From: Sedimentisphaera salicampi
Lineage (GTDB): Bacteria; Planctomycetota; Phycisphaerae; Sedimentisphaerales; Sedimentisphaeraceae
Direction of reading: 5' to 3'
Length of the DNA stretch: 64,000 bases
Assembly (NCBI RefSeq): GCF_002117005.1
Contig: NZ_CP021023.1
Coordinates: forward strand, 2,108,001 to 2,172,000
The number at the start of each line of letters is the position of its first letter. The stretch's first letter is position 1. The translations under genes and the position numbers were made by a program. Below the pieces are notes generated by a model, which was not told the origin of the DNA, made no database searches, and saw only the letters and a program-made list of their open reading frames with translations. Shown here piece after piece: positions 27,558 to 37,592 of this stretch.

Positions 27558-29474
27558 ATGCGAAGAAGGCTGCTGAATATCCCGGTAAAACTGCTTACCT
27601 CACACAAATACAGAAAGATCAGCCTGATTGTAATACATCTTATCGTATTCACTCTGGCATATTTCGTGGCTTGCGGGATATTCAACAATATGAAAATCCA
27701 GCGGGACTGGGTTATGGATCTGTTCCTCCCGCCTTTGATAATCATTCTGCCAGTGAAGCTTATAATCTTCGGGCTTTTCCGGCAGTACAGCAGCCTCTGG
27801 AAGTATGTAAACATCTCAGACCTCGTGGGAATATGCACATCTGCCTTTTTCAGCGCAGCAGCAATCATCGGTATATGGCATACGATGATGTACACGATGC
27901 GCGGGCCTGAACAGGCGATTTTCAGGGAAGTGCCCGAGAGCATCTTGATCCTTGATATGGTGCTTACGATTTTTGCCCTCTCCGGCCTGAGGGTCTCTGC
28001 GAGGCTGAATATTGAAGATAATCTCGCCCTGAGCTCAACAGACAGAACAAATCTGCTTATAGCAGGAGCCGGAGATGCAGGGGAGATGCTTTCAAGGGAG
28101 ATAAAAAAATTCTTCCTGAATAAGTACAAGATAGTCGGCTTCGTTGACGACAACCCCGACAAGATAAAGAGCATAATAAACGGCTATGAAGTTTTGGGAA
28201 CTTCAGAAGACATCCCCGATATCTGCGAGGAATACGGTGTTCAGGAGATTGCGATAGCCCTGCCCTCTGCCAAGCACGAACAGAGAAGGCGGATTATCCG
28301 GCTTGCCGAAAAGACCAATGCCGTTTGCAGGATCATACCCACCCTTGCCGAGATAACATCCGGCAGCGTGAAGGTGAGCCAGATGAGGAAGATTGATATC
28401 TCCGATCTGCTCAGCCGAGATGAAATAAAGCTGGATACCCAGCATATTCACAGCTTCATCAACAATAAAACCGTTATGGTAACAGGGGCAGGGGGGTCAA
28501 TAGGCTCAGAGCTTTGCCGGCAGATTGCCGGCTACGGGCCAAAAGAGCTCGTATTGCTGGAACAGGCCGAGAATCCGCTGTTTGAGATTGAAGGCCAGCT
28601 TCAGGGCATCTCCGAGATGATTACTGTCAGCCCTGTAATTGCTGATATATGCGACAGGGCGAGAGTACTGCATATATTCGAGCATTATCGCCCTGATGTG
28701 GTTTTCCACGCCGCTGCACATAAGCATGTACCTCTGATGGAGAGCAACCCGGGCGAGAGCGTGAAGAACAACGTGCTGGGAACGAAAAACGTGGCAGATG
28801 CAGCCGACCAGCACAAAACAGAGCATTTCGTTTTGATAAGCAGCGATAAGGCCGTGAATCCTACAAGCGTTATGGGCTCTACAAAACGCATCGCCGAGAT
28901 GTACACAACGAGCCTGAACGAAAAATCCGATACGAATTTCACTACCGTCCGTTTTGGGAATGTCCTCGGTTCGAGCAGTTCGGTTGTTCCTGTGTTCCAG
29001 AGGCAGATTGACGAGGGCGGGCCGGTTACGGTAACCCATCCGGAGATGACCAGATACTTTATGACAATCCCCGAGGCGTGCCTTCTTGTAATGCAGGCGG
29101 CGGCAATGGGCAAAGGGGGCGAGGTGTTCCTTCTGGATATGGGCGAGCCGGTGAAGATATTAGAGCTTGCCAAGGATATGATAAAGCTCAACGGCTACGA
29201 GCCTCAGATTGATATAAAGATCGAGTTTACAGGCGTTCGCCCTGGGGAGAAGCTCTTCGAAGAGCTCTCTGTGGAAGGGGAAAATATGCTGCCCACAGAT
29301 CACCCGAAGGTGGCGATATGGAAAACAAAACGCATAGATACCGCCAAGCTGGGGCAGGATATCGAAAAGCTCAGAGAGGCCTGCCAAGGCGAGGACGAGA
29401 AGCAGGTGGTTCAAACGATTCGGGAAATTCTGCCCGAATACGCATTTGAGGCCGAAGTGAATAAAGATGGCTAA
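27558..29474 (+). CDS. Membrane nucleotide-sugar 4,6-dehydratase (CapD/WbpM/PglF type)
   Basis: Polysaccharide biosynthesis protein of 638 residues. About four transmembrane helices fill the first 150 residues, followed by a first Rossmann fold (LLIAGAGDAGEMLSREIKKF) and then the catalytic SDR domain with VTGAGGSIGSELCRQI. The active-site segment SDKAVNPTSVMGSTKR carries the Met-x-x-x-Lys arrangement found in this subfamily in place of Tyr-x-x-x-Lys. Typical members convert UDP-GlcNAc to a 4-keto-6-deoxy sugar for glycans or capsules. It overlaps the downstream GT9 gene by 8 bases, so the two probably act in one surface-glycan pathway. Confidence 0.92.
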   Translation: MRRRLLNIPVKLLTSHKYRKISLIVIHLIVFTLAYFVACGIFNNMKIQRDWVMDLFLPPLIIILPVKLIIFGLFRQYSSLWKYVNISDLVGICTSAFFSAAAIIGIWHTMMYTMRGPEQAIFREVPESILILDMVLTIFALSGLRVSARLNIEDNLALSSTDRTNLLIAGAGDAGEMLSREIKKFFLNKYKIVGFVDDNPDKIKSIINGYEVLGTSEDIPDICEEYGVQEIAIALPSAKHEQRRRIIRLAEKTNAVCRIIPTLAEITSGSVKVSQMRKIDISDLLSRDEIKLDTQHIHSFINNKTVMVTGAGGSIGSELCRQIAGYGPKELVLLEQAENPLFEIEGQLQGISEMITVSPVIADICDRARVLHIFEHYRPDVVFHAAAHKHVPLMESNPGESVKNNVLGTKNVADAADQHKTEHFVLISSDKAVNPTSVMGSTKRIAEMYTTSLNEKSDTNFTTVRFGNVLGSSSSVVPVFQRQIDEGGPVTVTHPEMTRYFMTIPEACLLVMQAAAMGKGGEVFLLDMGEPVKILELAKDMIKLNGYEPQIDIKIEFTGVRPGEKLFEELSVEGENMLPTDHPKVAIWKTKRIDTAKLGQDIEKLREACQGEDEKQVVQTIREILPEYAFEAEVNKDG

Positions 29475-30534
29475 GTTCAAAGTTTACGATATCTTCCGCG
29501 CTCTTCATATCGATAAGCAGGCCAAGGCCCTGCAGGACGGCCTTTTAGAAGCCCTTTGCAGCTTCAAATCAAAAATTTACTACAGCAAACTCCATCAAAT
29601 CCCGCTTTCAAATACCAGCCGGCCTTCAAGAGTGCTCATAGCAGCAAACATCAGCGGCATAGGCAACTGCATCGCCGCTACGCCCCTTGCTCAGGCAGTC
29701 CGTATTGCTATGCCGAATGCTGAGATCACGTTTATGGCCTCCAAAGGCGATCTCTTCGACAACTGGCACATACCGGACAGGATAATAAAAGACAAAATCC
29801 CGCCGGCAGAGCTGAGCTTCGACTACACCCTCATCCCCTACTGGGGCGATAAAATACATCCCTCTTGGCTGTATGAGCCCCGATGCGGGCGGGTGCTTGC
29901 ATACAAAAATGCCTTCAATAAATGGTTCCTAAAGCCTGAACGAGAGTATGACCTTGATATAGCGCGAAGGCTCGGATACAAAGGCGGCCTCCTGCCTGAA
30001 TATGTGGGCATTAAGCCAACTGAGCTTGTGCCGCAGGATGAAAAGATAATTACGCTCCTTCCCTGCTCGAATCAGGACGAGCGCTGGGCAGGCAAGAAAT
30101 GGACGAAATTCCCAGAGCTGATAAATCTTATCACTGAACAGCTCCCTGAGCTTACTATATGCATTGCGGGGCTCAAAAGCGATGAGATTGAGGGCAGCTT
30201 TAATCAGGCCAATGTGTTAGACCTTCGCGGCAGGCTGACGCTTGCAGAAACGGCATTCCTGCTGAAAAAGAGCATCATTGCTGCCGGCAACGACAGCGGA
30301 CCCGCTCACATAAGCGATGCCGCCGGCACGCATACAATATGGCTCTTCGGGATGTCCTGCATTGTTAAAAATCACCCGATGAACAAATACCGCATCCTCA
30401 AATCCGCAGAGAAATGCGTCCCCTGCCAATACACCGGAGCATACGAAAACTGCCCCGAGCCGATCTGCATAAACTCTATCTCAGCAGAAAAAGTTTTAGA
30501 AGAGATCAAACGCTTCCTGAATTCCTCTCAGTAG
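29467..30534 (+). CDS. Glycosyltransferase family 9 (heptosyltransferase-like)
   Basis: Transferase of the ADP-heptose:LPS heptosyltransferase family, GT-B fold, 355 residues. Recognisable parts are ISGIGNCIAATPLAQAVRIA near the start, LLPCSNQDERWAGKKWTKFP in the middle, and AGNDSGPAHISDAAGTHTIW, the donor-binding motif. The start overlaps the dehydratase gene by 8 bases, implying coupling. The actual sugar donor is unknown. Its stop is 4 bases from the stop of a convergent gene. Confidence 0.85.
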   Translation: MAKFKVYDIFRALHIDKQAKALQDGLLEALCSFKSKIYYSKLHQIPLSNTSRPSRVLIAANISGIGNCIAATPLAQAVRIAMPNAEITFMASKGDLFDNWHIPDRIIKDKIPPAELSFDYTLIPYWGDKIHPSWLYEPRCGRVLAYKNAFNKWFLKPEREYDLDIARRLGYKGGLLPEYVGIKPTELVPQDEKIITLLPCSNQDERWAGKKWTKFPELINLITEQLPELTICIAGLKSDEIEGSFNQANVLDLRGRLTLAETAFLLKKSIIAAGNDSGPAHISDAAGTHTIWLFGMSCIVKNHPMNKYRILKSAEKCVPCQYTGAYENCPEPICINSISAEKVLEEIKRFLNSSQ

Positions 30535-30538
30535 ATGT

Positions 30539-33154
30539 TCATTCCAGCCAGCTTTGAGCAAATTCCAAGAGGTCTGCGATATTCACCACCCCGTCTCCGC
30601 CTTGCGGGCTTATATCCGCTGAGTACGTTCCAACTGGCAGCTGCCACTGCCCGGCAAGAATGGCGTAATCGAGCAGGTCTATCTGGCCGTCTTCGTTTAT
30701 ATCGGCAGGCTCTGCTGCAGGGACAAATTCAATATAGTTCACCGATACGCTCTTGAAAGAGCCTTCATCAAAGCTGAGCCTTATCCTGCATTCTCCCTGC
30801 TCGCTTATAACTGCTTCGGGGATTATCGTATCCTCCCAGGTGCTCCAGCTTCCTGTATCGGGAAGGATAAGCGGGAATTCTTCCCCGCTGCCCACCTGCA
30901 GGCTTCCGCTGAGCTCATAGGAGGAGCTGCTTCTGATAACAATATCGTAAGTTCCCGAGATTACTTCCGCATCGTATTCGAGCCATTCGCCCGCTTCGGC
31001 GTAAACAGCGAATCCGCCCCCGGTATCGCCTGCGGAGAGTATGTCAACGTCTTCAGAGCGGTATTTTCCGTAGGCATTGCCCGGGCTGTTGTCGTAGTAG
31101 GCCTCATTCTGCCCGCCCACGGCATAGTTCTCTGCCTGAATCGTCCCGGGGATTACTCGAATAATCTTCACATAATCAATCAGCCCTTCGCCCTGAGTAA
31201 TGCTGAGCCGAACGCTGCCTTCTCCGGAGCTGTGAATATCAAAGGGCTCTATAATCGTTTCGCTCCAGTTAGACCAGCCGCCCGTATCCGGCAGAGAAAC
31301 TCCCGCAGGCTCCTGCCCTTCAATCTCGAGAAGAGCCTCCATACCGTAGCTGGAGGTGCTGCTGATTACGGCTTTGTACGTGCCTTCGGTGAGCGTTTTG
31401 CTGTATCTCAGCCATTCGCCTGCCTCAGCATACACGGCGTATCCCTCGCTGTTTGAAAGTATTTCCACGTCGTCTTCTCTGTAATCGCCGTATGCATTGC
31501 CTGCTGTGTTGTCGTAATATCCAACGTTTTGCCCGCCTGCATCGTAGTTTTCTGCCTCTATCATCCCGGGGAGAATCCCCCTTGTTACCACGGCTTTTTC
31601 CGCAGACGCAGCGGTCTGGTTCTGATAAGGCCCCTTATCTCTCGCTCGTACCTTATATGCGTAAAGTTTGTCCGCATCGAGGCCTGTTTCGGTATATTCA
31701 GGGCTGTCCTGCCAGCCGCTGTCATTCCCGCTGCCCTTTGTGCATTCAAAATAATACTCCACTCCGCTGGGATCTTCCGCCTCTGCTGCTTTCATATAGA
31801 CAGAGTTTCCATCTATCGTTTCCGGAGGAACCGCCCACTGAGCGGGGTTTGGGGTTGGCGGCTGCTGGTCGTCGTTTATGTCAAACTCAAAAACCATTAT
31901 CGAATATTGAGGCACGGTTATTTCAAAACGCGTGCCCGAAGTTTTCGGGGCTGTGCCGAGAGTTTCCAATAGATTCCCGCCGGAGCTTTCCCAGAGCGTA
32001 TAGTCAACATCGCCTTCTATAAGCTTTGTTCCCGCCTGAACTTCAAAGCCGTAGTTTTGATATGCATTCGAGGAGTTGTTGATCAGCCATACGGTCATAG
32101 AATTGTCCTCACGGAAGGCGCGGGTAATTAGTTCGCCGAGGTTCAGGGACGTGCCGTCGATATCGTCCATAAATGCAGTTTTAGCTCCGGCTGTGCTGCG
32201 GGTGAGGGCCGTGCCGAGCTTAATGTGGTCGTCGCCGAAAGGATAGCCCCAGTATGTCATTGCGCTGAAGCCCTTGTCGAAGCAGTCGAAAACGATTCTC
32301 ATCGCCTTTTCTGAATCATTCAATAATCCGTCATTGATTCCCCAATGCACTTCGCTGTGCCACTTGGGCTTATCCCCGGCTGTGTCTGCAAAGTCGCCCA
32401 GAGCAGAGGAGTTGTACCATTGATTTGGGTAGTGATGGGTGCCTGCGATATCGTAATAATCTCCCCAGCCCTGCGTTTCCAGCCAGCTCAGCCAATTGTC
32501 AGCACTCGAAACTTTGTATGTCTCGGGAGCAATCAAGAGAGGCATATCAAATCCTCTGCTCACAGAAAGCGCCTCCAGCTCGTCTATAGTCTGCTTGTAT
32601 CTGCTTGTGGTTATATTGCCTTCGTTGAATGTGCGTTCATTATCAATGCCCAGAACGTCTATGTAAAAGCCGTTATCTTCCATCATCTCGAGGTAGTCAG
32701 CGAGCATAATCGCGTATTTCTCGGGAATAATTGGGCCTCCTGCCGAGCTCTTTGTCCATTCGGGGAAGCTGTCGTCGCCTTTGAGCTTCTTGCTTGCAAA
32801 GAGGATTACATCGCTGTTTTCAGATAGAGCATTGCCTATCGCCTCAAGCTGCATTGAATACTCATCCTCAAGGATCACCCCCTCTGAAGGGTGCCCGCGG
32901 TCTGTATCACCATTGCCCCATATCGGAATCCTGAGAACAGAAAACTGATTATCCACAAAAACCTCGCGTGCGTGGCCTGTGTTGATGTAGTTCGCCTTCC
33001 ATTCCCATTTTATATCGTATCCCCACTGGATTACCGCGCTGCCGAGCTGGTCGGCGTTTATAACGGCATCCGAACCTGTAGCCGAATAAGCAGGGCTCAG
33101 AAACAGCGATAACAGCATAACTGCTGCTGTGAATTTCAAGTTTATTGTGCTCAT
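30539..33154 (-). CDS. Secreted clan GH-A glycosidase with CBM6 modules and dockerin-like end
   Basis: Large modular extracellular enzyme of 871 residues. A signal peptide (residues 1-25) precedes a barrel with the GH-A acid/base pair Asn172-Glu173 (GIDNERTFNEG) and a probable nucleophile Glu268 (KWHSEVHWG); the overall look is GH30-like. A beta-sandwich follows to about 420, then a fibronectin-like segment (AYKVRARDKG) to 530, two CBM6-like modules (each opening with GxIxAENY and containing YAEAGEWL) to about 810, and a C-terminal paired calcium-loop unit (ADINEDGQIDLLDYAILAGQ). The family number is uncertain. The binding modules and export signal point to breakdown of an insoluble or sulfated polysaccharide. 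It is monocistronic. Confidence 0.75.
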   Translation of the reverse strand: MSTINLKFTAAVMLLSLFLSPAYSATGSDAVINADQLGSAVIQWGYDIKWEWKANYINTGHAREVFVDNQFSVLRIPIWGNGDTDRGHPSEGVILEDEYSMQLEAIGNALSENSDVILFASKKLKGDDSFPEWTKSSAGGPIIPEKYAIMLADYLEMMEDNGFYIDVLGIDNERTFNEGNITTSRYKQTIDELEALSVSRGFDMPLLIAPETYKVSSADNWLSWLETQGWGDYYDIAGTHHYPNQWYNSSALGDFADTAGDKPKWHSEVHWGINDGLLNDSEKAMRIVFDCFDKGFSAMTYWGYPFGDDHIKLGTALTRSTAGAKTAFMDDIDGTSLNLGELITRAFREDNSMTVWLINNSSNAYQNYGFEVQAGTKLIEGDVDYTLWESSGGNLLETLGTAPKTSGTRFEITVPQYSIMVFEFDINDDQQPPTPNPAQWAVPPETIDGNSVYMKAAEAEDPSGVEYYFECTKGSGNDSGWQDSPEYTETGLDADKLYAYKVRARDKGPYQNQTAASAEKAVVTRGILPGMIEAENYDAGGQNVGYYDNTAGNAYGDYREDDVEILSNSEGYAVYAEAGEWLRYSKTLTEGTYKAVISSTSSYGMEALLEIEGQEPAGVSLPDTGGWSNWSETIIEPFDIHSSGEGSVRLSITQGEGLIDYVKIIRVIPGTIQAENYAVGGQNEAYYDNSPGNAYGKYRSEDVDILSAGDTGGGFAVYAEAGEWLEYDAEVISGTYDIVIRSSSSYELSGSLQVGSGEEFPLILPDTGSWSTWEDTIIPEAVISEQGECRIRLSFDEGSFKSVSVNYIEFVPAAEPADINEDGQIDLLDYAILAGQWQLPVGTYSADISPQGGDGVVNIADLLEFAQSWLE

Positions 33155-33379
33155 AACCTTCCCTTAAAAAATTTTCTCTTTAGTATATATAGCTTGACGA
33201 AACCCTTTTTTTCACTTTTTTAATCAAACGCAGCGCAAAACATCAATTTTTTAGTTGAATGCAGCATTTTAATTTGCTATTATTGAGTCAGTGTTAGAGC
33301 GTAATTTTTTAATTTTCACGCCCCTCGGTTTCTTGTTTGCTTTTGGTTTTTCCTCCGGGCGTAATTCTGGGAGAAAGCT

Positions 33380-34087
33380 ATGAAAAGAGTTGCTTTATTT
33401 TTGTTCACTGCGTTTTTTGCGCCCGCCCTGTGTTATGGAGGTTTATTCCAAGCCCATTTCAACGACGGCATAAACAGCGAATACTGGAGCATAAATCAGA
33501 ATACCGGCATTTACTCAGTTGATGACACTCACGGAGATATAAGGCTTGAAAAAACCGGCACTGCCCAGCCTGGAATGAATTTAGTGGAGATTAAGCTCAA
33601 TCTTTCGAAGGTTTCGCTTATAGGGGATACCATCCCGGGGGATTTTGAGGCGATTATCAATTTCTCTGAAGCCGTTTTGCCGGGGCCGGGTCTTGATCAG
33701 GTGGAGCTGCATACAGCATTTACAAGCGGCCAATACTTCTTTAACGTTCGCGATAACGATTCAGGCACACAAAACGTTCACGTTTGGGACGGCCAAATCA
33801 GAGGCGGATTCCCAACCCCCGCCGCAGCGGGGACTTTGAGAATCGTGAGGCAGGCGGAAGTTATTACTGCCTTCTTCGACGACAGCCTCGTTTATCAGAA
33901 AAGTTTCGTTACCGCAAACCTGAACTCGCTCAGCTTCACTCTTCAGAATAATCTCGGCTCAAACGACCATACAAGCGTGATTTTTGATGATTTCAAGCTG
34001 AGCGGCGAGTATGTTGTTCCAGAGCCGGCAGGGATTTGTCTGTTTTCGGCAGGGCTTGCTGCTCTTCGGCGGCGAAGAAAAGCATAA
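33380..34087 (+). CDS. PEP-CTERM secreted protein
   Basis: Exported protein of 235 residues: signal peptide, a beta-rich body resembling laminin-G or concanavalin-type folds (FQAHFNDGINSEYWSINQN, SVIFDDFKLSG), and a C-terminal sorting tag VPEPAGICLFSAGLAALRRR. The tag marks it for an exosortase that is not in the window. Its tag DNA differs from that of the array at 61-63 kb, so it was not part of that homogenised cluster. Function unknown. Confidence 0.85.
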   Translation: MKRVALFLFTAFFAPALCYGGLFQAHFNDGINSEYWSINQNTGIYSVDDTHGDIRLEKTGTAQPGMNLVEIKLNLSKVSLIGDTIPGDFEAIINFSEAVLPGPGLDQVELHTAFTSGQYFFNVRDNDSGTQNVHVWDGQIRGGFPTPAAAGTLRIVRQAEVITAFFDDSLVYQKSFVTANLNSLSFTLQNNLGSNDHTSVIFDDFKLSGEYVVPEPAGICLFSAGLAALRRRRKA

Positions 34088-34198
34088 TCTCCCCTTTTCC
34101 TGAGCCTTCGGCCTGAGGGGCAGAATGAAGGCTCAAGAATATATCAATTCACCCCCGCCTCGCCGCCGGGCGGGCAGAATTGGTGTTGTCTGAGCGTG

Positions 34199-34450
34199 TT
34201 ATGCCCCTGCTGTAACTATCCAGAGGGCGATGTATGGAACAATGTTGAACACAACGATAAGCAGTTTGTACAAGCCGAGACAAGAGAACATAACCGCGCT
34301 GTACTGCTGCTCATCCATCGGGAAAAACTTGCTGTGGATCTTGTACGCTTCACTGCGCAGAGCGATCACCAGAAGCGCTCCGAATGCAATCAGAAGCACG
34401 TTGATAAGTGAACACCATCCGAGAACATTACGAATTTCAATAAGTGTCAT
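34199..34450 (-). CDS. Small two-helix membrane protein (DUF6868-like)
   Basis: An 83-residue protein starting MTLIEIRNVLGWCSLINVLL, with two predicted transmembrane helices (about 12-34 and 55-80) and a charged loop between. The start ATG at 34450 has a strong GGGAGGT site; a longer frame to 34465 is not preferred. It resembles a small family of unknown function found in marine bacteria. No operon partner is seen. Confidence 0.65.
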   Translation of the reverse strand: MTLIEIRNVLGWCSLINVLLIAFGALLVIALRSEAYKIHSKFFPMDEQQYSAVMFSCLGLYKLLIVVFNIVPYIALWIVTAGA

Positions 34451-34739
34451 TTTTTTACCTCCCAAGGCTAAAATTTATAACAGTTTACAAAACTACACGA
34501 AAGTAAGCTTGCAAGTTATTATTACGAATAAAATGGCAGTCTGTTTTCTCCTCGCCCACGCCTCTGGGCAGTTTTCACCCTAACCCCGATTTCTCAAATA
34601 GCATTCAAAATAGTGAAAAATCATTTTTTTCGTCGATCCTGCTTTGTAATCGGTGTTTTAAATTCGCTATAGTCTCTGATACCTGCTCTGTTGCTATGAA
34701 AAACATTCGCCGCAGAGAATACATACAATCCACAGATTG

Positions 34740-35430
34740 CACAGAGGTTATTAAATATGAGAAGCAGCCGCTAAATTCCGCTGAGATATATAAGCCGCTA
34801 AGCAGCACTAAGGATTTACTAACCGCTAATCAACACTAATTTTTCACTAATGATTTTGCAAAGAGCCACGAGCCACAGGCTACTCTGCCACTGGCCACTC
34901 TGCCATCCGCCGCAGGCGGACTTGCAGCTCTGCCACTCTGTCACTCGCCACTCAGCCAAAAATCTATCCGCTTGTTTTCCGCCTGCGGCGAACAGGCTCT
35001 TCGCCTTCGGCGGACTCCACGCACGGCTCTGATTGTCTTTAGTATTACGCAGCAACTTCACGATACGAGATATTTAAACCGAGCCACGCATGAAGACCCG
35101 CCGCAGGCGGGGCGGAATAAGTGGACAGCAGTACGCAGAGAAAAGATATATTGACCACAGAGGCACACGGAGGTTATTTAAATATAATATATTAACATCC
35201 TCTCCGTTATCTCCGCTTCCTCTCCACCTCCGGCGGACAGGCTCGGTTTAACTCTCTTTTACATCAGAGAAAACATTTTCATAAATGAGAGGGGAAAGCT
35301 CTCTGCCGGAAGGACGCTTCAACGCAATACATAATCCTGCTCTGATTCGATGGATGTGTTTTTACACAGAGGTATCGGAGGAAACGGAGGGGAGATATTT
35401 TTTTGGCAGGATTATTTATGTTCAAAGCAA
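34740..35430. repeat. Composite dispersed repeat, reversed copies of families B, A and C
   Basis: Reading right to left it holds family C (35190-35400), family A (35012-35090) and family B (34770-34865), with several CCGCC-NNN-GGCGG hairpin words. Near 35230 the family C copy carries an extra piece of about 24 bases made of the hairpin word. Short open frames here are repeat readings. The whole gap 34451-35651 shows no gene. Confidence 0.85.
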
Positions 35431-35651
35431 TGAGAAGGCAAAAGGCAAAAGTTCCGCTGAACGAGTCCGCCTCGTCCGCTATGTCGAATCCCGCTGATGA
35501 TTTTGCCACGAGCTACGCATCAATAAATGGGTAACTGTCCCTATTAAAATTCAGCAGGGGTTTGCGGCGCTCCGCACTAGTACGAAAAATCCTATCATTG
35601 CGAAAAAAAAGCCGGCAGGTTATGCCGGCGATTAGTTTGCTTGGATTAGGT

Positions 35652-36488
35652 TTAGAATTTGATTTTGGAGAACGCTGCGGCGAGTGCTTGGGCGGTGGTG
35701 CTTTTCTCGCCTTGCAGAACGATGGGCTTGCCCTGTTCGCCGGAGATTGCAAATTCCGGATCCATCGGTACAGACCCGAGAAACGGCAGGCCGAATTCCT
35801 CAGCCACCTTCTCCCCGCCGCCGGAGAGGAACACATCCACACGGTATCCGCATTTCGGGCATACGTAGCCGGCCATATTCTCCAGAACGCCGAGGACATC
35901 CACTTCCACCTTCCCGCAGAAGGATATACACCTTCGCACATCCATCACAGATACCTGCTGCGGGGTTGTAACGATAATCGCCCCGTCGGGCTTTTCGAGC
36001 GTCTGCACTGCTGATAGCGGCTCATCGCCTGTTCCGGGCGGGCAGTCAACGATGAGATAATCGAGCTTGCCCCAGTGCACCTGATTTACGAACTGATTTA
36101 TCACGTTATGCTTTGCCGGGCCGCGCCAGATTACGGGGGTGGTATCGCTTTCGAGGAGGAATCCTATGCTCATCACCTTCAAGCCTGATGGGCCTGCAGC
36201 GGGGATTATCATCTCGCCCACCTGATGAATGTCTTCTCCTGTAACGTTCATCATCCGCGGTATGCTCGGGCCGTGGAGGTCCACATCGAGCAGCCCCACG
36301 CTGTTGCCCTGGCTGCTGAGCCAAGCAGCGAGATTCGCCGCCACGCTGCTCTTGCCAACGCCGCCTTTCCCGCTCATAACGATTATTTTTTTGCCGATTT
36401 CGCTGCTGCTTTGGCCGGCATCCCCGCCGGCATTTGCTGAAGGGCAGCTCCCGCTCTGGGAACACCCTGAACACTGATTCTCTGCCAT
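35652..36488 (-). CDS. Mrp/NBP35-type iron-sulfur carrier ATPase
   Basis: P-loop ATPase that carries or inserts Fe-S clusters. The deviant Walker A is VMSGKGGVGKSSVAANLA, and the dimer-bridging CxxC is in GYVCPKCGYRVD. The N terminus has an extra cysteine cluster (CSGCSQSGSC) as in NBP35-like members. Length 278 is normal. It is the last gene of a leftward cluster, 48 bases after PhoH. Confidence 0.9.
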   Translation of the reverse strand: MAENQCSGCSQSGSCPSANAGGDAGQSSSEIGKKIIVMSGKGGVGKSSVAANLAAWLSSQGNSVGLLDVDLHGPSIPRMMNVTGEDIHQVGEMIIPAAGPSGLKVMSIGFLLESDTTPVIWRGPAKHNVINQFVNQVHWGKLDYLIVDCPPGTGDEPLSAVQTLEKPDGAIIVTTPQQVSVMDVRRCISFCGKVEVDVLGVLENMAGYVCPKCGYRVDVFLSGGGEKVAEEFGLPFLGSVPMDPEFAISGEQGKPIVLQGEKSTTAQALAAAFSKIKF

Positions 36489-36536
36489 TGTTATTTCCTG
36501 AAAAAAATTTTAATCAAATGTTAGCTGTTAGTCGTG

Positions 36537-37508
36537 TTAAATCATTCCCTCGCGTTTTACCTTCTCCACGAGCTTCTCTTTGCGGCGTTCGTATGCCTTA
36601 ACGATATTCTGCACGAGATTGTGCCTTACGATATCGTTTCTCGAAAGCTCGCAGCAGCCGACGCCGTCAATATCGCTGAGCGTTTCGATTGCATCTGAAA
36701 GCCCGCTCTTATTTCTCGCCTCGAGATCCACCTGAGTGAGGTCGCCTGTAACGATCATCTTTGAATCCCTGCCAAGCCTCGTGAGGAACATCATCATCTG
36801 AGAGGGCGTTGTATTCTGCGCTTCATCGCAGATTATCACGGCTTCATTCAGCGTTCTGCCCCGCATAAAGGCCAGCGGGATTATCTCTATCACATCAAGG
36901 CTCATCAGCTTGCGCATCTGGCCGTATTCCATTAGGTCTTCGAGGCTGTCGAAAAGAGGACGCAGGTACGGATTCACCTTCGCCTCAATATCGCCCGGGA
37001 GGAAGCCGAGCTTCTCGCCCGCCTCAACTGCAGGACGCACCAGCACGATTTTGCGGATCTGCTGCTTTTTGAGCATAGAAACCGCCATCGCAACTGCGAG
37101 ATACGTTTTCCCCGTGCCGGCAGGGCCCGTGCAGAAGGTCAGGTCGTTTTCGATCATCTGCTTCAGGTAGTCTGCCTGCCCGTCTGTAAACGGCTCCACA
37201 ACTGCCTTATGCGAATAAACCTCAATCGAATAGGCTGAGGGGTCGAGATCTGTTTTTGAAACCTGTGTGATTATATTTCGAGCCTCTTCGGGGCTGACTT
37301 CCTTCCGCTTTTTGCCGGTCTTTTCGAGCCGCTCTATCGCTTTTGCTGCCTTTGCGCAATTCTCCGAATCGCCCGAGATCTTAACTTCTTCGCCCCTTGC
37401 ACTCACCCGAACATCAAACGCTTTACGAATCTGCCGAAGATATTCATCGGCCGGGCCGAATACGAGAGAGGCAATGCTTTCGGAGGCAAGCGTTATCTTT
37501 TTTTCCAA
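36537..37508 (-). CDS. PhoH family ATPase
   Basis: PhoH-like protein of 323 residues, thought to act in RNA metabolism. The N-terminal region has a KH-like part (residues 1-70), followed by the P-loop FCTGPAGTGKTYLAVAMAV and the Walker B area VIICDEAQNTTPSQMMMFL, with MIVTGDLTQVDL and the end rich in basic residues. It lies between a DUF547 gene and mrp on the minus strand. The usual partner ybeY is not present next to it. Confidence 0.93.
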   Translation of the reverse strand: MEKKITLASESIASLVFGPADEYLRQIRKAFDVRVSARGEEVKISGDSENCAKAAKAIERLEKTGKKRKEVSPEEARNIITQVSKTDLDPSAYSIEVYSHKAVVEPFTDGQADYLKQMIENDLTFCTGPAGTGKTYLAVAMAVSMLKKQQIRKIVLVRPAVEAGEKLGFLPGDIEAKVNPYLRPLFDSLEDLMEYGQMRKLMSLDVIEIIPLAFMRGRTLNEAVIICDEAQNTTPSQMMMFLTRLGRDSKMIVTGDLTQVDLEARNKSGLSDAIETLSDIDGVGCCELSRNDIVRHNLVQNIVKAYERRKEKLVEKVKREGMI

Positions 37509-37592
37509 TTTAAAACTGAACCTTCCATTTTCCGAAAAGTAAACAAGTGTACAATTCTATACGGAGTTAGCTGTTTTTCAACCAAAATCTTC

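Noticed and set aside
34819-35154. Frames beginning MKLLRNTKDNQSRAWSPPKA and similar ones near 2298, 55692 and 60353
   Set aside because: They are readings of the dispersed repeat in different frames and orientations; no consistent frame is preserved across copies.
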